DNA of 64,000 nt from Acidobacteriota bacterium (GTDB lineage: Bacteria; Acidobacteriota; Polarisedimenticolia; J045), in the NCBI GenBank assembly GCA_030949985.1, contig JAUZRX010000006.1, positions 61,723-125,722 of the forward strand, read 5' to 3'. The notes below the pieces were generated by a model, which did no database searches, was not told the origin of the DNA, and worked only from the letters and a program-made list of their open reading frames with translations. The number at the start of each line of letters is the position of its first letter. Position 1 is the first letter of the stretch. Position numbers and translations under genes: made by a program. Positions 8,275 through 18,061 of the stretch are shown in pieces.

Positions 8275-10239
8275 GCCCTTGCCGTAGGCCGGCAACGATT
8301 CGAGCAGGCGCCGGGCCCGGCGGGTCTCGCCGCTGGCATTGGCGAAAGTGACCAGGGCATCGAGGGCCTTGCGGTCGCTGCCGCGCAAGGCCAGCGCCCG
8401 GGCGAAGGCCTCGAGAGCCCCCCCCGCGTTGCCGACCGCTCCCCGGGCCCGGCCGAGCTGGGTCCAGGCCTGCGGGTCCCCCGGGTGCCGATCGACGTGC
8501 CGCTCGAGGCGCTCGAGGGCCCTCGGCGCCCGACCCAGGTCGATCTCGCAGCGGGCCAGTTCCGCCACGGCTCCCACCGCCTCCGGGTAGGCGCCGGCGA
8601 AGCGGGCCCACAGGGCGCAGGCCTCCTCCGCGCGTCGTCGGGCCTCGAGGAAAGCCGCGTAGAAGCGGTGACCGAGGAGGAAGGAGGGGTGGTCCCGGAC
8701 CAGTTCCCGGTAGGTGGCGTCGGCGGCGGCAGGGTCGTCCACGTTTTCGAGGGCCAGAGCCAGTTTGAGCTGGTACTGGGGGTTGCCCGGATCGTCGCGG
8801 TTGAGCCGCCGGAGCATGCGTACCGCGGCGGGGGCCTGGCCGGCGAGGATCAGGTGCTGGGCGCGGATCAGCACCTGGTAGTCGACCAGGTTGTCCACCG
8901 GGTTGCGCCCGGTGACGGGAGGCAACGGGTCGTCCGGGGGAGCGGCGGCGCCCCCGGCGGCATAGCCCAGGCTTTCGAGACGGGCCATGTCCTCGGCCTC
9001 GAGCTGGCCGCCGCTGCCCAGGGCGCTTTGGATCCGTTCGGCCCGCAGCCGCCTGCGCTGCATCTCCTCGAGGGTGGTCCGCATCCGGGCCGTCCGCTCG
9101 GGATGCTCGGCGGCCAGGTTGTGGCGCTCGGCGGGGTCGGTGGCCAGGTCGTAGAGTTCTTCCCGGGGAGCGGCGATGTAGACCCAGTCGCCCTGGCGCA
9201 GGCCGTAGAGGGGTGACCAGCCCAGCTCCTCGTGCGCATAGATCGACTCGGTGTAGAGGGGGCGGTCGGCGCTCGGCGGATCGGCGAGCAGGTCACGGCC
9301 CTCGAAGTCCTCCCCGGGGGTGACATCCAGCAGGCCGAGCAGGGTGGGGGCCAGGTCGGTGGTGCTGACGCCGCCCTCGATCACCGAGCCGGCGGTGATG
9401 CGACCGGGAGCGCGGATCAGCAGCGGGACCCGGATCGTCGCCTCGTAGAGCAGCATGCCGTGCTCTTCCTCGCCGTGCTCGCCGAGGGACTCGCCGTGGT
9501 CGGCCACCAGGGCGGTGACCGTGTGGGGCGCGGCGGGAGAGGCGGCCAGGGCGTCGAGCAGTCGACCCACCTGGGCGTCGGTGAAGGCCACCTCGCCCGC
9601 GTAGGGGTCGGTGGGGTGGGCCGAGCGGTGGGGTTCCGGCGCTTCGTAGGGAGAGTGCGGATCGAAGAGATGGACCCAGACGAAGAACGGTTGCGAGCCG
9701 TGGGCCTCGATCCAGCGCAGGGCGCGATCGACCACCTCGTCGCCCGGGCGCTGGGAGCGGGGTCGACCCTGAGCGTCGACGCCCAGGTCGTCGTCGAACA
9801 GCTCGAAGCCGTGGTCCAGGCCGAAATCCCGTGAAGCGGTGTAGGCGGCGACGAAGGCGGCGGTGCGCCGCCCCCGGGCGCCGAGGATCGTGGCCAGGGT
9901 GGGCACGTCCCCGGGCAGGCGATAGCGGTAGTTGTTGCGCACCCCGTGGGCCAGCGGGCCGAGGCCGCTGAGAATCGTGGCGTGGGAGGGGGCGGTGATC
10001 GGTACGGTGGTCCAGGCCCGGCGGGCCAGCAGACCCTCGGCGGCGAGGGTGTCGATGCGGGGTGTGGGAACCGGCGTCCGGGGGTCGTAGCAGCCGAGGT
10101 GGTCGGCCCTGAGGGTGTCGACGGTGATCAGCAGCAGCGAGTCGAGGCCCGCGCGGGGCGGGGCGCTCGAGCAGGATGCTCCCATCAGCGCGAGCAGTAT
10201 CGCCGGCAACGCTGCCGGCAGCCATCGCGGGTATGCCAT
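8236..10239 (-). CDS. sulfatase/alkaline-phosphatase superfamily protein with C-terminal TPRs
   Basis: 667 residues. The N-terminal hydrophobic segment ends in GASC (Cys 23), a weak lipobox, so export with possible lipidation is likely. The sulfatase fold covers about 30-420, with metal motifs LLITVDTLRAD (D41), FDPHSPY and ADHGESLGEHG. The active-site segment is TAPSH (82-86) where formylglycine sulfatases have C/SxPxR. The nucleophile position is therefore threonine, as in phosphatase or phosphotransferase members. Residues about 445-667 form TPR-like helical repeats. The natural substrate is unknown; processing of cell-envelope glycans or phosphoryl groups is possible, given the neighbouring glycosyltransferase. 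The ATG is preceded by GAGGAGG. Confidence 0.85.
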   Translation of the reverse strand: MAYPRWLPAALPAILLALMGASCSSAPPRAGLDSLLLITVDTLRADHLGCYDPRTPVPTPRIDTLAAEGLLARRAWTTVPITAPSHATILSGLGPLAHGVRNNYRYRLPGDVPTLATILGARGRRTAAFVAAYTASRDFGLDHGFELFDDDLGVDAQGRPRSQRPGDEVVDRALRWIEAHGSQPFFVWVHLFDPHSPYEAPEPHRSAHPTDPYAGEVAFTDAQVGRLLDALAASPAAPHTVTALVADHGESLGEHGEEEHGMLLYEATIRVPLLIRAPGRITAGSVIEGGVSTTDLAPTLLGLLDVTPGEDFEGRDLLADPPSADRPLYTESIYAHEELGWSPLYGLRQGDWVYIAAPREELYDLATDPAERHNLAAEHPERTARMRTTLEEMQRRRLRAERIQSALGSGGQLEAEDMARLESLGYAAGGAAAPPDDPLPPVTGRNPVDNLVDYQVLIRAQHLILAGQAPAAVRMLRRLNRDDPGNPQYQLKLALALENVDDPAAADATYRELVRDHPSFLLGHRFYAAFLEARRRAEEACALWARFAGAYPEAVGAVAELARCEIDLGRAPRALERLERHVDRHPGDPQAWTQLGRARGAVGNAGGALEAFARALALRGSDRKALDALVTFANASGETRRARRLLESLPAYGKGSAAIRGALARLR

Positions 10240-10387
10240 CGGGCCTCCTCGGCTCTGCCGCCCCGGGGGGGGCGGTGTCGCTGGTTGTACCCCGCCCGCG
10301 ATGGCCAGGCAACGGGGCCCGCCGGTGATGGGGCCTGGGGGGCGGCCGGGCGCCGCCGCTTTCAGGCCGCGGGCGGGAGCCCTCCGG

Positions 10388-13300
10388 TCAGGGGCCTTCC
10401 CAGTTGCAGGTGTTGGTGCCGCGCACCACGTAGTGGCGGATGCTCCCGGCCCGGCCGCCGGCCGCTCCGCTCAGGGTCAGGGTCGTGCCGCCGCTGGTCT
10501 GGCCGACGAGTGCCGGTGTGTCGAGCCGGGCGTCGTCGTCGGCGAGCAGGTTGTAGCCATCGGCGTCTGCGGCCATCTGCCAGTCGAACACCAGGTCGGC
10601 GCCGGCCTTCTCGACGGTCATCGTCGGCGGTACGGCGCCGGGGATCACGTCGGAGCAGGAGAACGCGGCGCAGTCGAAGGGTTCGTCGACCGTGGCGTGG
10701 ATCGTCCAACTGCGCAGGGTGCTGCCGGTGGGGAACGGTCCGGGAACGACGTCCTGGATCGACAGGGTCCAGGTCCCCTCGAGCGGCTCCCCGTCGAAAT
10801 CGCTCATCACCCCGGGCCCGTCCGGCTGCCGGTCGCGATCGTAGCGCGTGTCGAGACCGCCCGATGTCTGGTTCTTCAGGCGTACGGTGGTGCCGGCGGG
10901 AGAACTGACCTCGACGATCAGGTCACTCGAACGGATGGCGCTGATGTCGATCGAGACGTCCAGGTCGGTGACCGTGCGCACGTCGTCGATGGTGATCGTC
11001 GAGATCACCGGCTCGGTGGTCTGGTTGGGAATGTTCGTGTCCTGGTCGTTGAGGTAGTCCCGTACGAAGACTCCCATGCCGATGTCGAAGAGATCGGTGT
11101 GGAGCGGTACGTCGAGGGCCTGTGAATCGAGGGCGAAGCCCAGCACGTCACCGCATACCGCATCGGGGAGCACGGTGAGCCGGAAGTGGGGAGCCAGGGA
11201 CTCCTGCACCTCCGTCTGGAGAATGTCCGGCCAGGTGGTGTCCGGTGTCAGCACGCGCACCACGCGGGGGTCGAGGGTGCGCAGTCCACCGTTGACCTCG
11301 AGGGCATCCGCCGCACCGTAGTTGAACAGGGAAGTCGGCAGCGTGATCGTCTCGCCGGGCTCGAGCCGGCCGTCGCCGTCGCCGTTGGCCCCGGAATCGT
11401 CGACACGGTGAGCGTTGAGGATCAGCTTGGCGGTCTCGGGGATGCGCACGCAATTGGAAACCGGGCCGCTGCATGCGGGATTGGCGGCGTTGGGTCGCAC
11501 GCGGTAGTTGACGATGAAATCCTCGGAAACGTTGTCGTCGAAGAACGATGTCGCCGGCGCGTCGACGGTGGCGATGTTCACCGCCTGGGCATCGCAGCCC
11601 AGGTCGCCCCGAAAGACCGTGTAGGTGGCGGCCTCGGGCACGGTGTCCCAGGTCAACTCGACACCGCCGCCGGAGGGAGAGGCGGCGAGTTGCGGCGCGG
11701 CGAGGGTGGGGCAGGAGCTGAAGTTCTGGTTTTGCGGATCGCCGGCGGTGCCGCATGCGATGGCGTGACGATCGAAAGCCGCGAACAGTGCCGCCGCGTG
11801 GGGAGTTCCGTTGGACAGGTCGCCGTCGTCGTCGTCGGCGACCCGCATCTGCTGGTACCAGCTCGAAGAGCCGCAGGAGTCGGAGTCGGGAAGCGAGCAA
11901 TTGTAGATGTCACCGCCCGAGCCGGTGCGGGTTTCGTACCAGAGCTTCTCGGCGAGTTGCCAGGCGCTGGCCGGATCCAGGCCCATGGCGGGCAGGTCCC
12001 GCGTCGCCAGGTCGAAGATCGACTCGCTGATCGGGTGGGACTCACAGTGGACCTGGCGTCCACAGGGGCCGTCGCCGCTTCCGCAGCGCGGGTCGACGAA
12101 GCCCGCGGGGGTCGCCGGCTCACCCGCCTGGCGGCGTGCCCAGTCCATTTCGCGTACGCCGGTGCAGTCGAGGCAGGTGTCTCCGAAACCACTGCACGTG
12201 CGCCCGTCGACGTAGAAACCGGGCCCGATGCAGCTGTCGTGGCTCCAGAAGATCGCGACCACATCGGCGTAGGCCTCCGACGGGTTGTCGAAACCACCGC
12301 CGTCGTTGTCGTCCATGCCGTGTCCCCATTCGTGGACCAGCACGCCGAGGTTCTCACCCGTGTTGCCGCAGCCGTTGCCGGCCCGGAACATGTTGATCTG
12401 GCCGCTGTAGGAGGCGTTGCAGGTGTTGTTGACGTTGGTGTTGACCGTCAGCACGCCCTGGAGCCAGGCGCTGTCGGGCATGTAGGCCCGCGCCGCCTGC
12501 TTGGCGCGGTTGATGTCGTAGAACGCCGTGCGGGCGGCGCTGGTGTTGCCGGCGCTCGCCGCGGGTTGCACGGCGCAGTTCTCGCCCGCCCGTTGGCCGA
12601 GGTCGAGCCCCTCACCGCAGACGGCGGTCCGGCTGATGGGTCCGCACGCATCGTCGATGCGCACGTAGCGGCCGTCGAGGCTCGTCGTCACCGGAGCCAG
12701 GTCGCTGTTGCAGGAGTAGACCCCGAAATCGTCGGTGAACACGGTGGGTTGCCCGTCCTCGCTCAGGTCGGCGAAGGGGAGCGGGTGGGGGAAGTCACAG
12801 CCTCCGGTCGCGCAATCACCATTGCCCATCCGGGGGAAGACCCCGCCGCGTACGGAGGCGTAATGGGCCGCGTCGTAAAACGCCAGTACCTCGCCGCTGT
12901 GGGCGTCGATCTCGCCGACCCACAGGGGGGCCTCGCCCGCGACGCGGAACGACAGGCGCCAGATCAGTCGGTGGATCAGTCCCTCGCCCCGCGCCCCCCG
13001 CCAGGGTGTGGGAGACGACTCCATGCGCGGATCGAGAGCGAGCAGCGTCAGCTCCGGAGGGTCGGCCGGCAGGCGAGCGTCACGGTCGTCGCCGCCGAGG
13101 TAGGCGTCGAGAATCGTTTGCGCCTCGGCGGCGTCGATGCGGGGCACGCCATCGACGGTGGCGCGGGCCCAGCGGTGGGTGCCGAAGGCGACCAGGTTGC
13201 CCGCGGCGACGTGGAAGTCGAGGCGCGCGTTGGAGACAGGCACGCCATCGACGACTTGCCTGAAGACCAGTTGGTACACGCCGGGGCGCCGCATGGCCGA

Positions 13301-13744
13301 GGCCTGGCGGTCGAGTTCGATCCGGTCGTTCCAATCGCCGAGCAGCGTCCGGTGGTCGCTGAGGAACTCCCGGGCCAGACGCTCGAGGCGCTCGAGGGTG
13401 ACCGGCCCGTCGGCTGGCAGGGTGTTGCCGGCTCCCGGGACCCAGGCGATGCCGCGTCCTTCGGCGAGGGCGGGCAGGGCGCTGCGCGGGTCGAGGTAGA
13501 TCTTCCAGGTGCCGTCCTGCCCGGCGATGAACTCCTCCCAGCCGCGGCGCAGGGCATCGGCGGCGGGGAGCTGATCGACGGCCATGGGGCGGATCGCCAC
13601 CGCGCCACCGAGGCGGGGTTTGAGGGCGCCGTCGTAGCGCGCCAGGTGTTCGCGTGGCTGCACCGCCGACGCGGGCAGGACGAGGCTGAGGATCCAGGCG
13701 CACACCCACAGCGTGCGCAGAGTGCTTGTCTGCTTTGCAGTCAC
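10388..13744 (-). CDS. secreted zinc metalloprotease with FTP propeptide and P-domain (M36-like)
   Basis: 1118 residues from GTG 13744, which has GGAGG seven bases upstream and begins a clear signal peptide (cut near ASA, about residue 25). A fungalysin/thermolysin-type propeptide covers about 30-250. The catalytic domain contains HEWGHGMDD (H471-H475), with PSEAYAD supplying the third zinc ligand (about E490). Fibronectin-like regions follow, then a proprotein-convertase P-domain (about residues 880-1020) and a further C-terminal beta domain. Many cysteines fit an extracytoplasmic enzyme. It is probably a secreted peptidase activated by removal of the propeptide. M36 assignment rests on the HExxH context and the propeptide; other thermolysin-like families are possible. 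Confidence 0.88.
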   Translation of the reverse strand: MTAKQTSTLRTLWVCAWILSLVLPASAVQPREHLARYDGALKPRLGGAVAIRPMAVDQLPAADALRRGWEEFIAGQDGTWKIYLDPRSALPALAEGRGIAWVPGAGNTLPADGPVTLERLERLAREFLSDHRTLLGDWNDRIELDRQASAMRRPGVYQLVFRQVVDGVPVSNARLDFHVAAGNLVAFGTHRWARATVDGVPRIDAAEAQTILDAYLGGDDRDARLPADPPELTLLALDPRMESSPTPWRGARGEGLIHRLIWRLSFRVAGEAPLWVGEIDAHSGEVLAFYDAAHYASVRGGVFPRMGNGDCATGGCDFPHPLPFADLSEDGQPTVFTDDFGVYSCNSDLAPVTTSLDGRYVRIDDACGPISRTAVCGEGLDLGQRAGENCAVQPAASAGNTSAARTAFYDINRAKQAARAYMPDSAWLQGVLTVNTNVNNTCNASYSGQINMFRAGNGCGNTGENLGVLVHEWGHGMDDNDGGGFDNPSEAYADVVAIFWSHDSCIGPGFYVDGRTCSGFGDTCLDCTGVREMDWARRQAGEPATPAGFVDPRCGSGDGPCGRQVHCESHPISESIFDLATRDLPAMGLDPASAWQLAEKLWYETRTGSGGDIYNCSLPDSDSCGSSSWYQQMRVADDDDGDLSNGTPHAAALFAAFDRHAIACGTAGDPQNQNFSSCPTLAAPQLAASPSGGGVELTWDTVPEAATYTVFRGDLGCDAQAVNIATVDAPATSFFDDNVSEDFIVNYRVRPNAANPACSGPVSNCVRIPETAKLILNAHRVDDSGANGDGDGRLEPGETITLPTSLFNYGAADALEVNGGLRTLDPRVVRVLTPDTTWPDILQTEVQESLAPHFRLTVLPDAVCGDVLGFALDSQALDVPLHTDLFDIGMGVFVRDYLNDQDTNIPNQTTEPVISTITIDDVRTVTDLDVSIDISAIRSSDLIVEVSSPAGTTVRLKNQTSGGLDTRYDRDRQPDGPGVMSDFDGEPLEGTWTLSIQDVVPGPFPTGSTLRSWTIHATVDEPFDCAAFSCSDVIPGAVPPTMTVEKAGADLVFDWQMAADADGYNLLADDDARLDTPALVGQTSGGTTLTLSGAAGGRAGSIRHYVVRGTNTCNWEGP

Positions 13745-14135
13745 GTCATGACCTCCGGGACTTCGGCGCCCGATTTCCGGCAGGGCCGGCGGGGGGATGG
13801 TGGCATCGGTGTACGCCGATGCGTCCAGGGAAGCGATCACGATCGTGTCAAAGATCGGCCGGGAGGCGGGATGGCGGCCGGGATCGGCGGACGGCGGGAA
13901 GGCCCGGATCGCCGGGGTCTCCGCCAGGCGGGACGGCCGGCGGCGACGCCGTGCGGGGTGCGCTGCCAAGCGGTGACCGGGCCCCGGCGCTGGGCGGGTT
14001 TCGGCTTCCGCGCGGGGATGCCGGCACCCTCGAGTCCCCTTGGGAGGTGGAGCTTGCGGCTGGTTTCTCTGCCCTGATAGGCTCACTCGCCGGTGCCGGC
14101 GGGCGGACTGCCGGTGGCGCGGAAACGGGCGGCGG
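13745..14135. other. 391-bp divergent intergenic region
   Basis: It separates the start of the metalloprotease gene (minus) from murJ (plus). It holds small dyads: CATCGG/CCGATG at 13804-13821 and the 10-bp palindrome CACGATCGTG at 13838-13847. A TTGACA on the minus strand (13851-13846) overlaps the second dyad but has no -10 partner at a proper distance. No small gene or RNA is recognised. Confidence 0.4.
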
Positions 14136-15773
14136 ATGACGGCGGAAGAGCGCAGGGAAGATCGGCCCGCGGGCGGGAGTCGTGCCGCCATCGTGGCGGC
14201 GGGCATTTTCGCCAGTCGCCTGGCGGGCTTGATCCGCGACCGGGCGCTGGCCCACTTCTTCGGTGTCGGCGGCTACGCGGACGTGTTCCGCACCGCCCTG
14301 CGCGGCCCCAACGTGCTGCAGAACCTGCTGGGTGAGGGCACCATTTCGGCGGCTTTCATCCCCGTCTACTCGCGGCTGATCGAGCAGGGACGGCGGGAGG
14401 AGGCGGGACGGTTGGCGGGGGCCGTGTTCTCGCTTTTGCTGGTGCTGGCCGCGGTCCTTTCCCTGGCCGGGATCCTGTTCGCCCGGCCCATCGTCTCGAT
14501 CTTTGCCCCGGGCTTCCTGCTCGATGTGGCCACACCCGGCGCCGTCGACCGCTTCGCCCTGGCGGTCGAGGCCGTGCGGATCATCTTCCCCATGACCGGC
14601 GTGCTGGTGCTCTCCGCCTGGGCCCTGGGGGTGCTCAACTCCCACCGTCGTTTCCTCGTGCCCTACCTGGCGCCGGTGTTGTGGAATGTCTCGATCATCG
14701 CCGCCCTGGTGGCCGTTTCCCGGGGCGCCTGGCAGCCCGAGTCGCTGCTGCTGGCCGCCTGCTGGGGCGCGCTGGCCGGGGGCGCGCTGCAGTTCCTCGT
14801 ACAGCTTCCTTTCGTGGCCGGGGTGCTGCGGGGCTTCCGGCCGTCGCTCTCCCTGGGGGTCGGCGGCGTGCGGGAGGTGCTGCGGGCGGTGGGGCCGGTC
14901 ATCGCCGGGCGGGGGGTCTACCAGCTCTCGGCCTACCTGGACCTGGCCCTGGCCTCTCTACTCGCGGCGGGGGCGGTGGCGGCCATGGGCTGGGCGGCGA
15001 CGCTCTACCTGCTGCCGGTGAGCCTGTTCGGCATGTCCGTGGCGGCGGCGGAATTGCCGGAACTCTCCCGCCGGGCCGATGGTGGTGACGGTTATCTTCC
15101 GCGTCTGCGCCGCAGCCTCGAGCAGATGGCCTTCGCCGTGGTGCCCACCTCGGTGGGCTACCTGGCCTTCGGCTGGTTGATCGTGGGAGCGATCTATCGC
15201 TCGGGACGCTTCACCCTGGCCGACAACGCCCTGGTGGCCCTGGTGCTGGCGGGTTACACCCTGGGCCTGGTGGCAACCACCTGGTCCCGGCTGCTGCAAA
15301 ACGCTTTTTTCGCCCTGGGTGAGACGGTGGTGCCGGCCAAGATCGCCGGGTTGCGGGTGGGCGTCTCGGCCCTTGTGGCGGTGCCGGCGATGCTGGCCCT
15401 CGATCGCCACGGCATGGCGGAGATCTTCGGGGGGGCGGCCGCCGGCAGTGACCTGCGCCTCGGGGCGCTGGGGCTGGCCCTGGGATCCGCGGCGGGGGCC
15501 TGGGTGGAGCTGGCCGCCCTGCGCCGCCGCCTGGCGGCCCGGGTGGGGGGACACTTCCTGCCCCTGGGCCGGGCCCTGGCCCTGGCGGTGGTGGCCGCGG
15601 GAGCCGCGGCCCCGGCGGCGCTGACCTGGTGGCTTCTGGCGGGAGGTCCCGTGCTGCTGGTCGCGCCGGCGGTGGTCGGCCTCTACGCTGCGTTGTACTT
15701 GGCGGCCTGCCCGGCGCTGGGCCTGGGCAGCCTGCGCCAGTGGCTGGGCCGGGTGGAGCGAGGCAGGCGATGA
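14136..15773 (+). CDS. murJ: lipid II flippase MurJ (MviN family)
   Basis: 545 residues with about 14 hydrophobic helices. The MurJ hallmark is near the N-terminus: a SRLAGLIRDRALAHFFG-type first helix and loop, followed by NVLQNLLGEGTISAAFIPVY. The protein flips lipid-linked peptidoglycan precursor across the inner membrane. ATG 14136 begins about 20 residues before the first helix, as in the family; longer upstream readings lack coding character. Its stop overlaps the start of the next gene by 4 bp (ATGA), so the two are translationally coupled. Elsewhere murJ-like flippases also serve exopolysaccharide export, and a sulfotransferase neighbour would fit that. Confidence 0.93.
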   Translation: MTAEERREDRPAGGSRAAIVAAGIFASRLAGLIRDRALAHFFGVGGYADVFRTALRGPNVLQNLLGEGTISAAFIPVYSRLIEQGRREEAGRLAGAVFSLLLVLAAVLSLAGILFARPIVSIFAPGFLLDVATPGAVDRFALAVEAVRIIFPMTGVLVLSAWALGVLNSHRRFLVPYLAPVLWNVSIIAALVAVSRGAWQPESLLLAACWGALAGGALQFLVQLPFVAGVLRGFRPSLSLGVGGVREVLRAVGPVIAGRGVYQLSAYLDLALASLLAAGAVAAMGWAATLYLLPVSLFGMSVAAAELPELSRRADGGDGYLPRLRRSLEQMAFAVVPTSVGYLAFGWLIVGAIYRSGRFTLADNALVALVLAGYTLGLVATTWSRLLQNAFFALGETVVPAKIAGLRVGVSALVAVPAMLALDRHGMAEIFGGAAAGSDLRLGALGLALGSAAGAWVELAALRRRLAARVGGHFLPLGRALALAVVAAGAAAPAALTWWLLAGGPVLLVAPAVVGLYAALYLAACPALGLGSLRQWLGRVERGRR

Positions 15774-16432
15774 GCGGCAAGCAGGTGGTCTTCGGGTTGG
15801 GGACGGGGCGCTGCGGGACGGTGACCCTGGCCGGGTTGCTCGACGCCCAGGCCGACGCCGCCGTCGGCCACGAGCGGCCGGGGGCGGCGCTGCGCTGGAG
15901 CGGGGGAGAGGCGGCGCTCGACGCGCTGCTCGAAGAGCTGGGGGCGTCGCCCCGTCGCCTGGTGGGTGACGTGGGTTTCTACTACCTGCCCTACGTCGAG
16001 CGCATCACCCGGCGCTTTCCGGGCGTGCGTTTCGTGGGGCTGCGGCGGGACCGGGCGGCGACGGTGGCTTCCTACCTGCACAAGGCCGGGCCGCGCAACC
16101 ACTGGATCCGCCACGACGGCCGCCGCTGGCAGGCCGACTGCTGGGACGACTGCTACCCCAAGTACGAGGCGGAGAGCCTGGAGCAGGCCCTGGAGATGTA
16201 CTGGGACGACTACTACCGGCGCTTCGAACACTGGCGGCAGCAGCGCCCGGAGGCCTTCCGTCTCTTCGAACTCGACGACCTCAACCAGGAAGCCGGGCAG
16301 CGGGCGATCCTGGACTTCGTCGGCATTCCCCGCGACGAGCAGGTGCTCGACGTAGGCCTGCGTCTCAACGACCGCAGCGTGACCCGGGTCCGCCGCCCCT
16401 CGCTGTTCCGCCGTCTTTTTCGCCGGCCTTGA
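15770..16432 (+). CDS. small sulfotransferase-family protein
   Basis: 220 residues. The N-terminus has a beta strand and P-loop-like GLGTGRCGTVTLAGLL, matching the 5'-phosphosulfate-binding loop of PAPS-dependent sulfotransferases. A second segment, FVGLRRDRAATVASYLHK (about residues 85-100), matches the 3'-phosphate-binding region. Such enzymes transfer sulfate from PAPS to sugars or other hydroxyl acceptors. It starts at an ATGA overlap with murJ. The C-terminal tail is basic. The acceptor is unknown; sulfation of a murJ-exported envelope glycan is a contextual guess. Confidence 0.8.
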   Translation: MSGKQVVFGLGTGRCGTVTLAGLLDAQADAAVGHERPGAALRWSGGEAALDALLEELGASPRRLVGDVGFYYLPYVERITRRFPGVRFVGLRRDRAATVASYLHKAGPRNHWIRHDGRRWQADCWDDCYPKYEAESLEQALEMYWDDYYRRFEHWRQQRPEAFRLFELDDLNQEAGQRAILDFVGIPRDEQVLDVGLRLNDRSVTRVRRPSLFRRLFRRP

Positions 16433-16689
16433 CAGATCCACCGGATCGGTCAGGTCGGTCAGGCGTGGGCTGTTCGCAGACTCTCTTCCCGCCGGCCGAG
16501 CCCAAGCGGCCATGCGTTCGATCGGCTGGATCGACGGGCCCTGGAGCGATTTGAGCGGTTTCGCGCCGATACGCCTGGATGTGGCCTTGCGGCCGACCTT
16601 CAAACCCGGTCACTGGGCTCGCCGTCTCTGGGACGTTGGGAGTCGACGGCTTCGGGGTCGGTCCCGCGCGCCTGTTTCATCAGCCGCAC

Positions 16690-17274
16690 CTACGTGTTCG
16701 CCGATGGGGGGGGGGCGTTTCGTCCTGCCATTGTGTCACGGCGGGAGGATCCGCGTTTCCTGTTGGCCGGACGCTCTTTGAGGATGGCGGGGGCGTGCTC
16801 TTGAGGGCTGGCCGTGCCGCGCCGAGGGGCGTTCAGATTCCCCAGGGGGGCGGTGCGGGTCAGGCGCGCGAAATGAACCCCCCGCAGGCCGCCGATCTCG
16901 AGAGAGATCTGCTCGATCTCCGCCGGCCGTCCCCGCAGCACGATGCACTCCAGGCAATTGTGGTGATCGAGATGGATATGGGTCGCGCAGTGGACGTGGG
17001 CGCCGTGGGCGTGCTGGATCTCCACCAGCTTGTCGGCCAGGTCCCGCTGGTGATGGTCGTAGCCGATGGTCAGCACGCCGCAGACCTCTTCCTCGCCCCG
17101 GGCCCAGGCGTCGTCGATCATCCTTTCCCGGATCAGGTCCCGCACCAGCTCGGAGCGCGAGGCGTAGCCCCGGCGGACCACCCGCCGGTCCAGTTCGGCC
17201 AGCAGGGAGGCCGGCAGGGAGACGGAAAAGCGGATCGTCTGCTCCTTCGAATCGGAGGTCGGGCTGTCCTGCAT
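16690..17274 (-). CDS. nikR: nickel-responsive regulator NikR with C-terminal extension
   Basis: 194 residues from ATG 17274; an in-frame start at 17292 would add six residues. An N-terminal ribbon-helix-helix domain (about 10-55) is followed by an ACT-like nickel domain. The Ni site is visible: a His in the [12 protein letters not shown] segment, the HIH pair and the Cys of HNCLE, matching H76, H87, H89 and C95 of E. coli NikR. NikR binds DNA in response to Ni(II) and represses nickel import. It closes the nickel-transporter operon, and a matching operator stands before the first gene. About 55 basic, low-complexity residues follow the normal NikR end, which is unusual. Confidence 0.93.
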   Translation of the reverse strand: MQDSPTSDSKEQTIRFSVSLPASLLAELDRRVVRRGYASRSELVRDLIRERMIDDAWARGEEEVCGVLTIGYDHHQRDLADKLVEIQHAHGAHVHCATHIHLDHHNCLECIVLRGRPAEIEQISLEIGGLRGVHFARLTRTAPLGNLNAPRRGTASPQEHAPAILKERPANRKRGSSRRDTMAGRNAPPPSANT

Positions 17275-17278
17275 GGCT

Positions 17279-18061
17279 CTAGCTCCAGTCATGGATGTGG
17301 AAGTGGCGGTGGGTCCGGCCGCCGTGACGGTGGCGGTGACTGTGGGCCAGGTTGGCTCGCACCAGCAATTTCGCGTCGCCCAGCAGCTCTTCGGTAGGCC
17401 CGTCCCAGAGCAACCGGTGGTCCTCTCCCAGCACGAGGGCCCGGTTGCCGAGTTCCGGGGCCAGGCTCAGGGAGTGGGTGGCGATCACCGTGGTCAGGCC
17501 CAGTTCGTCGAGGAAATCCACCAGCCATCCCGTCGAGCGGGGGTCGAGGCTGGCCGTCGGCTCGTCGAGCAGCAGCAACCGGGGCCCGACGGCGAGGATC
17601 GCCGCCAGGCAGACCTTTTGCTGCTCGCCGGCGGACAACTCCCAGGGTGAGCGTTCGAGGAGGTCGGTCACGCCGGTGACCGAGGCCCAGCGTTCGACGG
17701 TTTCGCGGACTTCCTGCTCGGACCGGCGTCGCTGGCGGGGCGCGAAGGCGATCTCGTCGAAGACAGAGGGGTGGAAGAGCATCGCCTCGGGGTTCTGGAA
17801 GGCGAGCACCACCTCGGAACGAAAGCGGCGGGCGAAGGGGCTGCGTCGCAGCCCCGCGGCCGTGACCTCCACGCCGTCGTAGCAGTAGCGGCCCGCGGAG
17901 GGAAAGAGCAGGCCGTCGAGCAGGCGCAGGAGGGTGGTCTTGCCGCTGCCGTTGGCCCCCAGCACCACCAGCCGCTCTCCTTCCGTGACGCAAAGGTCGA
18001 CGTCCCGCAGCGCCGTCCGCCCCGGCGCGGCGCAGGCGGTGATCGCTTCAAGTCGGATCAT
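17279..18061 (-). CDS. nikO: ECF-type nickel/cobalt transporter ATPase
   Basis: 260-residue ABC ATPase of the CbiO/NikO class. Walker A is GANGSGKTT (about 35-43), the Q-loop is FQNPEAMLF, the signature is LSAGEQQKV, Walker B is LLLLDEP with the following TASLDP, and the H-loop is ATHS. A histidine-rich tail ([18 protein letters not shown]) is common in metal-ion transport ATPases and may bind nickel. It energises the NikMQ membrane complex. Its start overlaps the end of the upstream nikQ by 14 bp, and nikR follows almost directly. Cobalt specificity cannot be excluded from the ATPase alone; the linked nikR favours nickel. Confidence 0.93.
   Translation of the reverse strand: MIRLEAITACAAPGRTALRDVDLCVTEGERLVVLGANGSGKTTLLRLLDGLLFPSAGRYCYDGVEVTAAGLRRSPFARRFRSEVVLAFQNPEAMLFHPSVFDEIAFAPRQRRRSEQEVRETVERWASVTGVTDLLERSPWELSAGEQQKVCLAAILAVGPRLLLLDEPTASLDPRSTGWLVDFLDELGLTTVIATHSLSLAPELGNRALVLGEDHRLLWDGPTEELLGDAKLLVRANLAHSHRHRHGGRTHRHFHIHDWS

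Noticed and set aside
13745..14206. In-frame extension of the metalloprotease upstream of GTG 13744
   Set aside because: The extension is low-complexity and Arg/Pro-rich; the GTG has a good ribosome binding site and begins a signal peptide.
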